Notes: generated from the letters alone by a model not told the origin. Counted from the stretch's first letter, positions 53,399-61,586 are shown. The stretch: 64,000 nt of DNA from Solimonas marina (GCF_012241385.1 NZ_JAAVXB010000001.1:186001-250000); one strand, 5' to 3'. Made by a program: numbers and translations.

Positions 53399-54523
53399 CT
53401 AGCGCAGCACCGCACTCGCAGCCCACTGCGTCAGGCGCCGGAACAAAGTGCCACGCGTCGCGAACAGGAAGTGACTGTGGCCGGTTTCCGGCAACACCAG
53501 CAAGGTGATGTCCGACGCGCCGGTGAACGCGGTCGGCACTTGATGCACGGGGCCGACCATGTCGCGACCGCCGACGCCGAGGAACACCGGCACCGCGATC
53601 GACGCCGCTTCCGGCGCGACGTTGCCGGGCACCATCGACAGCGACGCCGGAATCGGCAGCAGGCAGTCGGTGGCGGCTTTCAATGCCGCGACGCCGCGCG
53701 GATCAGCGCGCGTGCTGCCGAACAGTTCGCGGTTGCCGGCGCGCGCGGCGTGAATGACCGGATAGGCCTGGCCGCCGTACATCGACTTGGCGACGTCGAG
53801 CAGCAAGGGCCGTGCGGCGAGCGGATCGGTGAGGCCCTGCAGTTGCGGCGGCAGGTACTCGGGCAGACCGCGTGTCGAGAAGCCGAGCAGCACGATGCCG
53901 GCATGCGGTGCGTGCGCGGCCTGCTGCAGGATCGTCATCATCGCGCCCATCGAATGACCGACGCCGATGCTGACCAGGCCCGGCAGGCCTCTGAGCTGCG
54001 GGTGCGCCGTGCCGTCGCGCAACCGCGCCATCAGCGTTTCGTGGACGTGGCGATTGATCGCCGTCAGCGTGTCCGGCGTGCATTGCCAGCCGTCGGTCGG
54101 GCGGCTGCTGTCGCCGAGGCCGAGATAGTCGACGGCGGCGACGACATAGCCGTGCGAGGCCATGGTCCGCGCGAAGCTGAATGAGGTGTCGGATTCGATG
54201 TGCGCGCTGTCCGCCGCGAGCGCAGAGGTCGCGGCTTGCGCCGCTCCTACAACTGCAGGCGCTCGGGTGACTTCACGTGTCGAATCCGCCGGGGCGTTCC
54301 TGTAGGAGCGGCGCAAGCCGCGACCCTCGTCGCCCGCCCCGCCGCTCTCGGCCGGCGGCATCAGATCGTAGTAGCGCCGATTCATGTTGCCGCCCGGCAA
54401 ACACCACAGCAACGCACGCGGCGTGACGCCGGCCGGCGGCGCGAACAGGTCGACGGCGATCTGCAGCGCGCCCTCGCCGGCCAACGCCACGCCAGCATCG
54501 AAGCGCAGCGTGACGGGCGCCAT
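53399..54523 (-). CDS. alpha/beta hydrolase with an in-frame repeat insertion
   Basis: 374 residues from the ATG at 54523; a TTG at 54541 is an alternative. Fold motifs: LLWCLPGGNMNRRYYDL (oxyanion region), VAAVDYLGLGDSS, nucleophile elbow GVGHSMGAMM, FLGVGGRDMV and VLPETGHSHFLF (His). Residues about 67-99 are encoded by an inverted pair of A-type palindromes (54226-54324, 99 bases) that preserves the reading frame; they fall in a loop between GNMNRRYYDLMPP and the next conserved block (SFARTMASHGYVVAAVDYL). Third gene of an operon with the DUF35 and thiolase genes; could act on a thioester or ester in the same pathway. Confidence 0.82.
   Translation of the reverse strand: MAPVTLRFDAGVALAGEGALQIAVDLFAPPAGVTPRALLWCLPGGNMNRRYYDLMPPAESGGAGDEGRGLRRSYRNAPADSTREVTRAPAVVGAAQAATSALAADSAHIESDTSFSFARTMASHGYVVAAVDYLGLGDSSRPTDGWQCTPDTLTAINRHVHETLMARLRDGTAHPQLRGLPGLVSIGVGHSMGAMMTILQQAAHAPHAGIVLLGFSTRGLPEYLPPQLQGLTDPLAARPLLLDVAKSMYGGQAYPVIHAARAGNRELFGSTRADPRGVAALKAATDCLLPIPASLSMVPGNVAPEAASIAVPVFLGVGGRDMVGPVHQVPTAFTGASDITLLVLPETGHSHFLFATRGTLFRRLTQWAASAVLR
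54226..54324. repeat. REPIN-like inverted A-type pair inside the hydrolase coding region
   Basis: 54226-54252 (GTCGCGGCTTGCGCCGCTCC core) and 54301-54324 (TGTAGGAGCGGCGCAAGCCG core) are inverted copies with a 48-base loop. The total of 99 bases is a multiple of three, with no stop codon in the hydrolase frame. Confidence 0.9.
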
Positions 54524-54545
54524 CGGCTGCGGCGCGTTCAAGGCT

Positions 54546-55721
54546 TCAGGCCTTTTCGAGCACCGCGCCGGCCATGCCGGACGAGATCAGCACGTGCTCG
54601 ACCGCCTTCTTCTTGATCTGGTTGTACGAGGTGCCGCGGATCTGCCGCACGCCCTCGATCATGCTGTTCATGCCGTGGATGTAGGCCTCGCCGGTGAGGC
54701 CGCCGTTGGTGTTGACCGGCAGCTCGCCGTCGAGCGCCATGCCGCCGCCCTTGACGAAATCCTTGCCTTCGCCCGGCTTGCAGAAGCCGAAGGCTTCGAG
54801 CTGCAACAACACATGCGGCGTGAACGCGTCGTACAGCGCCGCCATCTGCATGTCGGACGGCTTCAGGCCGGTCATCGCCCACAGGCGCTTGGCGACGCCC
54901 TTGGCTTCCGGCATTTCGGTCAGGTCTTCGTGGTAGTAGTTGGAGATCACTTCCACGTTGTACGGAATCGACTGCGTGGCGCCAACGATCTTCACCGGCG
55001 GCTGCTTGAGATCGCGCGCGCGTTCGAGGCTGGTGACGAGCACGGCGACGCCGCCATCGCTCTCCTGGCAGCAATCGAGCAGGCGCAGCCACGGCTCCTG
55101 GATCCACTTCGAGTTCTGGTGATCTTCGAGCGTGATCGGCTTTTGATAGAACCAGGCGTTGGGATTGTTCGCGGCATACGCGCGCTGCTGCACGCTGATG
55201 TAGCCGAGATCGCGATTGGTCACGCCGTACTGGTGCATGTAGCGCGCGGCCTGCAGCGCGCCCCAACTGGCCGGCGTCATCGCGCCATAGGGCACACACC
55301 ACAGCAACGAGCCGGTGCCGTTGCCCGACTGGTACTGCATCTGCTGCTGTTGCGGATTCTGCCCGAAGCGGTACTGGCTGCGTTCGTTCATCGCGCGCCA
55401 GATCAGCACGTTGTTGCACAGGCCGGCATTGACCATGCCCATCGCCTGATAGATGGTCGCCGCCGCCGCGGCACCGCCGCCGGGAATGCGCGTGGTGTAG
55501 GCCAGGTCCTTGACGCCGAGACAGCGCGCGAGATTGACCTCGTCGCTGTTGTCGATCGTGAAGGTGATCATGCCGTCGATGTCGTGCGGGCTGATGCCGG
55601 CGTCGTCGCAGGCGGCCTTCGCGCATTCGGCGGCGAGCTGCAGCTCGCTGCGGCCGGAGGCCTTGGAGAATTCGGTCTGTCCGATGCCGGCGATCGCCGC
55701 ATCCGTGAATTTGCGTGCCAT
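54546..55721 (-). CDS. thiolase-fold protein (SCP-x/lipid-transfer thiolase or Ltp2-like)
   Basis: 391 residues. Features: DAAIAGIGQTEFSKASGRSE, ACDDAGISPHDIDGMITF, IPGGGAAAAATIYQAMGMV, DLGYISVQQRAYAANNPNAW, YDAFTPHVLLQLEAFGFC, and VNTNGGLTGEAYIHGMN. This matches the thiolase-like family that pairs with DUF35 proteins in steroid side-chain and acyl-CoA degradation. The classical thiolase nucleophile Cys near residue 90 is replaced (IPGGGAAAA), as in Ltp2-type retro-aldolases. The DUF35 gene ends 14 bases upstream; the hydrolase follows, so the three form an operon. Weak ribosome binding site. Confidence 0.87.
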   Translation of the reverse strand: MARKFTDAAIAGIGQTEFSKASGRSELQLAAECAKAACDDAGISPHDIDGMITFTIDNSDEVNLARCLGVKDLAYTTRIPGGGAAAAATIYQAMGMVNAGLCNNVLIWRAMNERSQYRFGQNPQQQQMQYQSGNGTGSLLWCVPYGAMTPASWGALQAARYMHQYGVTNRDLGYISVQQRAYAANNPNAWFYQKPITLEDHQNSKWIQEPWLRLLDCCQESDGGVAVLVTSLERARDLKQPPVKIVGATQSIPYNVEVISNYYHEDLTEMPEAKGVAKRLWAMTGLKPSDMQMAALYDAFTPHVLLQLEAFGFCKPGEGKDFVKGGGMALDGELPVNTNGGLTGEAYIHGMNSMIEGVRQIRGTSYNQIKKKAVEHVLISSGMAGAVLEKA

Positions 55722-55735
55722 TTGGAGTCTTCGTC

Positions 55736-56173
55736 TTATTTGCTGCGCGGGCGGAACACCGGGACCTTGTGGTCCTTCATCGTCGGCTCGAACGTCACTT
55801 CGACCGGCAGGTCCTGTTCCATCGCGTCGGGTGCGATGCCGACCACGTTCGACACCATGCGGATGCCTTCTTCGAGTTCGACGATGGCAACGATCGGCGC
55901 TTCCTTGAAGCCGAACGGCGGCGGATGGCGCGGAATCGTCCAGCCGCGGACCACGCCGCGCCCGGACAGCGGCACATGCTGACGCTTGAGACTGAAGCAC
56001 TGCGGGCACATCGGCCGCGGCGGAAACACGAACAGACCGCAGTCGCCGCATTTCTCGCCGAGCAACTGCTCCTGGTCGGCACCGTCCCAGAAGAACTTGG
56101 CGTCGAGCGTGACGATCGGGGGAATACGCGTCGGCTTGTCGGCGGCCGGCGCGGCTTGCGGTTGGTCGGTCAT
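55736..56173 (-). CDS. DUF35 OB-fold / zinc-ribbon protein
   Basis: 145 residues. Zinc ribbon EKCGDCGLFVFPPRPMCPQC (four Cys) is followed by an OB-fold (GVVRGWTIPRHPPPFGFKEAPIVAIVELEEGIRMVSNVVG), the Rubredoxin-like plus DUF35 architecture. Such proteins bind acyl-CoA and form complexes with thiolase-like partners or enoyl-CoA hydratases (for example ChsH2-Ltp2). First gene of the DUF35-thiolase-hydrolase operon. Start ATG at 56173. Confidence 0.88.
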   Translation of the reverse strand: MTDQPQAAPAADKPTRIPPIVTLDAKFFWDGADQEQLLGEKCGDCGLFVFPPRPMCPQCFSLKRQHVPLSGRGVVRGWTIPRHPPPFGFKEAPIVAIVELEEGIRMVSNVVGIAPDAMEQDLPVEVTFEPTMKDHKVPVFRPRSK

Positions 56174-56332
56174 GTCGCCTGCAGAGTCTGAAATGTCGCA
56201 GACGACGATAGCCGGCGGCCCCGGCCGCCAGCATGATTCAAACGGGTGACTCGACGTCCGCGGCCCGATGCCGCGACTTTTGCGCTGCGCGGACTTAGGC
56301 CGCCACAGCGACGCTATTCGCGTTCACAGGCC

Positions 56333-57823
56333 CTAGAGACGGGCCGTCAGCTTGAACAGCACGCTCGCGTCGCTGGCGTCGCGCACGTCGGACGGCACGT
56401 TGCGGTGCGCGATCGGCGCCGCAGCGGTGACACTGGCGGAGAACATGCGCCATGCCGCGCGCAGCTCGACACCGGCATCGCTGAGCATCGACGAGTGATT
56501 GACGCCATCGTCCAGACTTCGCGCGTAGCGCGACAGTCCGTATTCGGCGAACACCCGCGGCGTCAGCTGGACACCCAACGGCGACCAGCCGCCGTACTGC
56601 AGGTCGATGGCGCTATAGACGCCGTCGTCGCCAACCGCGACGCCCGGCCGGTATGCGGCGATGTTGTCGACGCCGCCCAGAACCCACTGGCTTTCGATCG
56701 GCAGCGTGCCGTCGGCGAGCTGCGCAGCGAGCAGCAAGCCGGTGTTCCAGCGATGGCCGAGTCCGAAGTTCAGGCTGATCGACGGCTGCCACGACAGATA
56801 GTCGAGCTTGGCGCCGGTGTCGGCATCCTTGCTGCGCAGGCCCTTACGGAAGGTGCTGCTGAGGTCGACATCCGCGGCGCCGAGCGGCGTGGTGTCGCTG
56901 TACGAGTAATGCGCCCCGATCTGCACGCTCGGATATTCCTCGCGCACGCCCAGATCGCCGAGATCGAATTCGCGATTGATGTAGTCGGCACGCACTTCGA
57001 TCAGCAAACGGCTGCGCAGCGTTGCGGTCAGCGGATACAGCCACGACAGTTGGGCTTCGCGCAGCTGGCCGTCCTGTCCGGCGTCGTTTGCCGAGTAATC
57101 GAGCGCCTGCCCGGTCACACCCAGCACGCCGAACGGCGTGGCCCGACTCCAGGTCAGCGCCTCGCTGTTGTAGCGGTCGGTATCGCCGTCGTTGAGCCCG
57201 GTCAGCGCGGTCTGCCAGAACAGTTTGAACTGATCGCCAGCGAGATCGCTGTGGCGCAGGTCCAGATCAAAGAAGTGGCTACCGACGAAGCGGTTGCCGG
57301 GATTGCCGAAGTCGGCTTGCGCGCTGCTGCGCGCACCGTCTTCATGGTCCGGCGTGACGACATAGGCCACGCCGCCGTCGACCGGCTGCAACGCGCTGTG
57401 CGCGCTAAGGCCGGCGCGATCGGCGCGCACATTGGCCAGTGCGCGCTGCGGCTCGAAATCCTCGTCGTTCAACGCTTGGTTCAGCAGCGGTTTGAAGTAC
57501 GGCACCATCGAGGCCGGCGCGGTGACACGCTTCAGACGCAGGGGCTCGGCCATCACATAAATATCGTCGCCGTCGACGGCATAACGCAGCTGTGTCGACA
57601 GCGCGCCGTCGGCGTGCCAGGCCCGCGTCAATGCCTGCATGGCCTCGCCGATGGTGCTGGCGCCGGCCGCCGCGCGACGCGCCGCTTTGGCGTCGATGCG
57701 CGAATCCTGTGGCAGATGGACGTGGAAGTTGCCGAGCGTGATGACGCTGGCGCCCGCATGCGCACGCACCTCATTCAGCGGTGCGAGCTGCGGCGACAAC
57801 GGCGGCGGTAGATCAACGGCCAC
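56333..57823 (-). CDS. TpsB/FhaC-like outer-membrane transporter of two-partner secretion
   Basis: 496 residues from a GTG at 57823. Residues about 80-160 resemble a POTRA domain; residues about 160-496 form a beta-barrel (alternating motif strands such as ADFGNPGNRFVGSHFFDLDLRH) with QWVLGGVDNIAAYRPGVAVGDDG, the counterpart of the VRGY/F region of TpsB proteins, and RVFAEYGLSRY. No signal peptide is seen at the chosen start; upstream codons in frame (to a TGA at 57886) contain an Ala-rich stretch but no ATG/GTG/TTG, so the true start or a frameshift is uncertain. It follows the secreted low-complexity gene, its possible substrate. Confidence 0.72.
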   Translation of the reverse strand: MAVDLPPPLSPQLAPLNEVRAHAGASVITLGNFHVHLPQDSRIDAKAARRAAAGASTIGEAMQALTRAWHADGALSTQLRYAVDGDDIYVMAEPLRLKRVTAPASMVPYFKPLLNQALNDEDFEPQRALANVRADRAGLSAHSALQPVDGGVAYVVTPDHEDGARSSAQADFGNPGNRFVGSHFFDLDLRHSDLAGDQFKLFWQTALTGLNDGDTDRYNSEALTWSRATPFGVLGVTGQALDYSANDAGQDGQLREAQLSWLYPLTATLRSRLLIEVRADYINREFDLGDLGVREEYPSVQIGAHYSYSDTTPLGAADVDLSSTFRKGLRSKDADTGAKLDYLSWQPSISLNFGLGHRWNTGLLLAAQLADGTLPIESQWVLGGVDNIAAYRPGVAVGDDGVYSAIDLQYGGWSPLGVQLTPRVFAEYGLSRYARSLDDGVNHSSMLSDAGVELRAAWRMFSASVTAAAPIAHRNVPSDVRDASDASVLFKLTARL

Positions 57824-57899
57824 GGCGATCGCCCCAGACGCTGATGCGCGCGCGGTCGCGACGCTCCCGATCCCTGATCTGATTCATGACACTCCCATG

Positions 57900-57933
57900 C
57901 GTAAGCCGCGGCCCGATCGGACCGCGGCTTACG
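57900..57933. other. 12-bp stem-loop between secreted protein and TpsB-like genes
   Basis: CGTAAGCCGCGG (57900-57911) pairs perfectly with CCGCGGCTTACG (57922-57933) around a 10-base loop. No U-tract follows on either strand. On the minus-strand transcript it lies between the two cistrons and could limit read-through or protect the upstream mRNA's 3' end. Confidence 0.6.
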
Positions 57934-57959
57934 GTGCCACCGCAATGCTGGAGCGAAGC

Positions 57960-58712
57960 TTACTGACCGGCGCCGGTGCTGCCGTTCAGCGCGACGTCGG
58001 CCGACAGCGAGGCGTTGCCGAACGACGCATTCAGCGACGTGCTGGCAATGGTGTTGTCGCTGCTGTCGGACGACGAGCCGCCGCCGCTGGCGTCGACCGA
58101 GACCGATCCGTTGCTGCCGTCAGCGGCGACCGTCGTGCTCTGATCGCTGCTGACGCTGGTATCGGTGCTGGAGTCGCCATCGGTCAGGCTGGTGTCGCTG
58201 TCGTCATTCGAGGCGGTGACGGTCTCGATGGCGTCCTGGCGGTTGGCGCGCGCATCTTCGCGGGTCGCCTTGTTGTCGTCACGAATCGACTGGCGATTGT
58301 CGACGCTGGCCTGATGCGTGTCCTGCAGAGTCTGCTGAGTCGCCGCCGCATTGTCCTTGGCCAGCTGCGCGCGATCCTGCGCATACGTCTGCGCGGCGTC
58401 ACGCATATCGCTGCTGTTGTCGGCACTCTTCAGCGCCGCGACGTAGTCTTGCCGCATCTGCTGCGTGGCGCTGCGGTTGGCCATCGCCGTGTCCTGAATC
58501 TCGCTCAGGTTGCTCTGTGCCGTGTCTTTACGGCTCTGGCGATTTTCCTGAATCTGCTCGCGGCGGGCTTGCATGTTGTCCTGCCGTGCCTGCTGCAATG
58601 CCGCCCGATCGCTGCTCAGCTTGCTCAACAGCGTGCCGTCGGCGGCGTTGGCGACGGACAGGCCCGCGGCAAAGAGGCTCGCGGCAAGAGCGGTACGCGT
58701 CAATGTTTTCAT
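57960..58712 (-). CDS. secreted low-complexity (Gln/Asp/Arg then Ser/Asp-rich) protein
   Basis: 250 residues. Clear signal peptide MKTLTRTALAASLFAAGLSVANA. Residues about 30-160 are a highly charged helical region with imperfect repeats (RREQIQENRQSRKDTAQSNL, QASVDNRQSIRDDNKATRED). Residues about 165-250 are Ser/Asp/Gly/Thr-rich and beta-prone (TSVSSDQSTTVAADGSNGSV), and end NGSTGAGQ. No known family recognised. AAAGGAG precedes the ATG by 9 bases. The TpsB-like gene follows on the same strand, so this may be a non-canonical exported partner, though it lacks a filamentous-hemagglutinin TPS domain. Confidence 0.78.
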   Translation of the reverse strand: MKTLTRTALAASLFAAGLSVANAADGTLLSKLSSDRAALQQARQDNMQARREQIQENRQSRKDTAQSNLSEIQDTAMANRSATQQMRQDYVAALKSADNSSDMRDAAQTYAQDRAQLAKDNAAATQQTLQDTHQASVDNRQSIRDDNKATREDARANRQDAIETVTASNDDSDTSLTDGDSSTDTSVSSDQSTTVAADGSNGSVSVDASGGGSSSDSSDNTIASTSLNASFGNASLSADVALNGSTGAGQ

Positions 58713-58823
58713 TGTGAGGACTCCTTTCCTGAAAAAAGAAAGCAGGCGTCCTGCCTGCAGGAAAAGAGTCTGCTCAGCGAGCCTGAATCCCCGCTCAACC
58801 ACGCGCGTTTGTACAGACGGCAG

Positions 58824-59612
58824 TCAGGCTGCGACGCGTGGCGGCTGCGATTCAAGCAAAAAAGACAGGGCCTCAGCCACCGGCAGCGCACATTTGAGGC
58901 TCAACAGATCATCGGCGCGCGTGCGACCGAGATTGACGGCGGCCATCGGCTTGCCGGCCTGCGCCGCGGCATTGGCGAAGCGAAAGCCCGACCACACCAT
59001 CAGCGACGAACCGACGATCAACATCGCGTCGGCCTCGCGCAGCGCCGCGAACGCGGCGTCGACGCGCTCGCGCGGCACGCTTTCGCCGAAGAACACCACG
59101 TCGGGCTTGAGCATGCCGCCGCAGGCCGGGCACGGCGGCACGACGAACGAAGCGAAGTCGTCGTGTTCGAGATCGGCGTCGCCGTCCGGCGCCATTTGCG
59201 CGTCGAGCGCCGCCCAGGCCGGATTGGCGTCGAGCAGCACGCGCTGGAACTCCTCGCGCGCATAGCGGCGTTCGCAGTCGAGACAGCGCACCAGATCGAG
59301 CCGACCGTGCAGATCGATGACGCGTTCGCTGCCGGCCGCCTGATGCAGGCGGTCGACGTTCTGCGTCAGCAGCAGCTCGACGCGTCCGGCGCGCTCGAGC
59401 GCCGCCAGCGCCTGATGCGCGTCGTTGGGCCGTGCCAGACCGAAGCCGCGCCAGCCGACCAGGCTGCGCGCCCAATAGCGGCGGCGCGTCGCGTCGCTAC
59501 CGGTAAAGGCCTGATAGGTGACCGGCTGCGGCCGCTTCCACGCGCCCTCGCCATCCCGGTAATCCGGGATGCCGGAATCGGTGCTGACGCCGGCACCGGT
59601 CAGCACGAACAA
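58824..59612 (-). CDS. Sir2-family NAD-dependent protein deacetylase with apparent 5' frameshift
   Basis: 262 residues as an open frame from a TTG at 59612. Sirtuin motifs: FVLTGAGVSTDSGIPDYRDG (NAD binding), LLTQNVDRLHQAAGS, DLHGRLDLVRC (catalytic His), zinc Cys in RCLDCERR and PPCPACGGML, and IVGSSLMVWSGF. The normal N-terminal helix is missing from this frame but is encoded just upstream in the +1 frame: ATG at 59661 gives MTDIAALRAFI, then a stop. Removing one base (A at 59628 on the + strand) joins the two into ALRAFIDAHPRLFVLTGAGV, the usual sirtuin start. Either a recent frameshift, a sequencing error, or expression from the TTG. Confidence 0.82.
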   Translation of the reverse strand: MFVLTGAGVSTDSGIPDYRDGEGAWKRPQPVTYQAFTGSDATRRRYWARSLVGWRGFGLARPNDAHQALAALERAGRVELLLTQNVDRLHQAAGSERVIDLHGRLDLVRCLDCERRYAREEFQRVLLDANPAWAALDAQMAPDGDADLEHDDFASFVVPPCPACGGMLKPDVVFFGESVPRERVDAAFAALREADAMLIVGSSLMVWSGFRFANAAAQAGKPMAAVNLGRTRADDLLSLKCALPVAEALSFLLESQPPRVAA

Positions 59613-59684
59613 ACGCGGATGCGCGTCAGATGAAGGCCCGCAGGGCTGCGATATCCGTCATGGCGCCAGTATCGCCGATGTGGA

Positions 59685-61283
59685 TCACGAAACGGTGACG
59701 TCGCTCCAGCTCAGACCGAAGCGCGCCAGATATTTGCGCAAACGGTCCGAATCATTGGTCGAGCGACGCGTCTGCCGCGACGCCGCGAACAGCGTGCGCC
59801 CGGCCTCGGACAGATTGCGGCTGCGCCGGCAGACGGCGACGACATCGCCGAGCTGTGCGCGATCGAAGCGATCCAGTTCGGCGACGCGCTCGCCGAGCAA
59901 GGCCTCGAAGTCGACGTCCGCCGCCATCGCCGGCGCATCGGCCGAGCGCCAGAGCCGACGCAGGCGCGCGATCTCCGCGTCGACGCCATCGACCTGGATG
60001 CGGCCGGCCACGGCCAGGGTCGCCATGCGCGAGACCGACGCACCGAGATCGCGGAAATTGCCCGGCCACTGCGCGTCCGCCGACATCGCGAAGCGCAGGT
60101 AGCGCTCGCGCGCCTCGACATTGAAGCGCACGCGTTGATGCGTGCTGCGTTCGTAGCGCTCCAGTTCGTAGTCGAGATTGGGCTCGATGTCCTCGCGACG
60201 CGCCGCGAGGCCCGGCAGCTCGAAGGTCCACAGATTGAGGCGTGCGTACAGATCGTCGCGAAAACCGCCGCTGGCGATTTCGCGGCCCAGATCGCGGTTG
60301 GTGCCGGCGATCAGCTGGAAGTCGCTGCACACTTCGCGGTCGCTGCCGACCGGCAGGAAGCGCTTGTCCTCGATCGCGCGCAGCAGCATCGCCTGTTCGT
60401 CGGCGCCCAGCTCGCCGATCTCGTCGAGAAACAGCACGCCGCGATCGGCGCTGCGCAGCAGACCGGCACGCTCGGATACCGCGCCGGTGAACGCGCCCTT
60501 GCGATGGCCGAACAGCGCACTCATTGCGCCGTCGCCGCGCAGCGTCGCACAGTTGATCTCGACGAACGCGCCGGACACCGTGCCGCGCTGACGCTTCAGC
60601 TCGTAGACGCGGCGCGCCAGCTGGCTCTTGCCGGCGCCGGTCGGCCCCATCAGCAGCATCGGCGCCGGCGAGCGGATCGCCACCGTTTCAATCTGCTCGA
60701 TCATCGTGTTGAACGCGGCGTTGCGCGTGGCGATGCCGCTCTTGAGGAAAGAACGGTCTTCCTGCTGCTGCTGTTCGAAGCGCTGCGCGATGCGATCGTA
60801 CTTCGACAAGTCGAGGTCGATGATCGAGTACGCGCCGGCCACGTCCTGCCGCGCGCGCGGCGGCGAGGTCTGCAGCAGCCGCCCCGGCAGGTGACGGCTC
60901 TCGGTCAGCAGGAACAGGCAGATCTGCGCGACATGCGTGCCGGTGGTGATGTGCGCGTAATAGTCCTCGTGCTCGGGGTCGAAGGACTGCCGCGCGCAGA
61001 AGTCGTGCAGCGCGCCGTACATCGATTCGAAATCCCAGGGGTTGGCGATATAGGTGTCGTGCAGGCACACCTCGGTTTCCGGCGACACCTGCGCCAGGTC
61101 GGCCGCGATCTGCTTCGCCAGCCGCGCGCCGCGACGCATGTCGATCAGCAACTCCATGCGGTGCACGACGAAGTCCTCATGCATGCCGAGCGCCACCGTC
61201 GGCCGCCAGCGCTCCCAGCGTTCGGCGCCGAAACGCGCATCGAGCTGCGTGCCGATGAAGCCGATGACGACGTTCTTTTTCAT
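59685..61283 (-). CDS. rtcR: RNA-repair transcriptional activator RtcR
   Basis: 532 residues. The N-terminal CARF-like domain (about 1-180) begins KKNVVIGFIGTQLDARFG and contains YYAHITTGTHVAQICLFLL, as in RtcR. AAA+ domain: Walker A GPTGAGKS (213-220), sigma-54 loop GAFTGA (263-268), Walker B VLFLDE (283-288). A C-terminal HTH lies in the last 60 residues. RtcR activates rtcBA from a sigma-54 promoter upon RNA damage, through ligand binding to the CARF domain. Divergent from rtcB with a -24/-12 promoter in between. Length is normal for E. coli-type RtcR. Confidence 0.96.
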   Translation of the reverse strand: MKKNVVIGFIGTQLDARFGAERWERWRPTVALGMHEDFVVHRMELLIDMRRGARLAKQIAADLAQVSPETEVCLHDTYIANPWDFESMYGALHDFCARQSFDPEHEDYYAHITTGTHVAQICLFLLTESRHLPGRLLQTSPPRARQDVAGAYSIIDLDLSKYDRIAQRFEQQQQEDRSFLKSGIATRNAAFNTMIEQIETVAIRSPAPMLLMGPTGAGKSQLARRVYELKRQRGTVSGAFVEINCATLRGDGAMSALFGHRKGAFTGAVSERAGLLRSADRGVLFLDEIGELGADEQAMLLRAIEDKRFLPVGSDREVCSDFQLIAGTNRDLGREIASGGFRDDLYARLNLWTFELPGLAARREDIEPNLDYELERYERSTHQRVRFNVEARERYLRFAMSADAQWPGNFRDLGASVSRMATLAVAGRIQVDGVDAEIARLRRLWRSADAPAMAADVDFEALLGERVAELDRFDRAQLGDVVAVCRRSRNLSEAGRTLFAASRQTRRSTNDSDRLRKYLARFGLSWSDVTVS

Positions 61284-61296
61284 GACGATCTGATCA

Positions 61297-61310
61297 TATC
61301 GTTTACGATA
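61297..61310. promoter_or_regulatory. palindrome TATCGT-TT-ACGATA upstream of rtcR
   Basis: Perfect 6+2+6 inverted repeat 14 bases from the rtcR start and about 100 bases upstream of the rtcB sigma-54 promoter, in a strongly AT-rich divergent region (61284-61406). It is a candidate RtcR binding site or autoregulatory operator; no consensus is known to me for this species. Confidence 0.45.
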
Positions 61311-61406
61311 AAAATTTATCTATTTCCTTGACATTCAAATTTCCAAAATTTCGAAAATCATCAATAATTCATTTAAATTCATAGCCATAAAAGAATCACT
61401 CGCGAT

Positions 61407-61422
61407 TGGCATCGGCATTGCT
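61407..61422 (+). promoter_or_regulatory. sigma-54 (-24/-12) promoter of rtcBA
   Basis: TGGCATCGGCATTGCT, with GG at 61408-61409 and GC at 61420-61421 separated by 10 bases, matches TGGCAC-N5-TTGCT with one substitution. Transcription would start near 61433, leaving a leader of about 155 bases before rtcB. Confidence 0.88.
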
Positions 61423-61435
61423 CTATAGCCCCGTG

Positions 61436-61498
61436 GCGACGATCTGCGGAATCCGGGCGTCGTCCAGCGGCCCCCGGCGGGGAGTGAACCCGCCGGGG
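61436..61498 (+). ncRNA. structured 5' leader of rtcBA (two hairpins)
   Basis: Hairpin 1: CGACG (61437-61441) with CGTCG (61458-61462) enclosing GCGGAATCCGGG. Hairpin 2: CCCCGGCGGG (61472-61481) pairs perfectly with CCCGCCGGGG (61489-61498) around the 7-base loop GAGTGAA. A stable 10-bp stem in the leader of an RNA-repair operon could be a regulatory or Y-RNA-like element; no Rsr/Ro60 gene is present. Calling it a distinct RNA is speculative. Confidence 0.35.
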
Positions 61499-61586
61499 TG
61501 GTGGCGGCCTTCAACGGCACCATCACCCGATCGTCGAGGCCGAGATCAAAAGGGGCCGGTCACGAAGCCCACCCTGAGGCAACACA

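Noticed and set aside
61472-61498. tRNA T-arm in the rtcBA leader
   Set aside because: The 7-base loop has no TTCRA pattern in the sense strand (GAGTGAA), and no acceptor, D or anticodon arms can be drawn around it.
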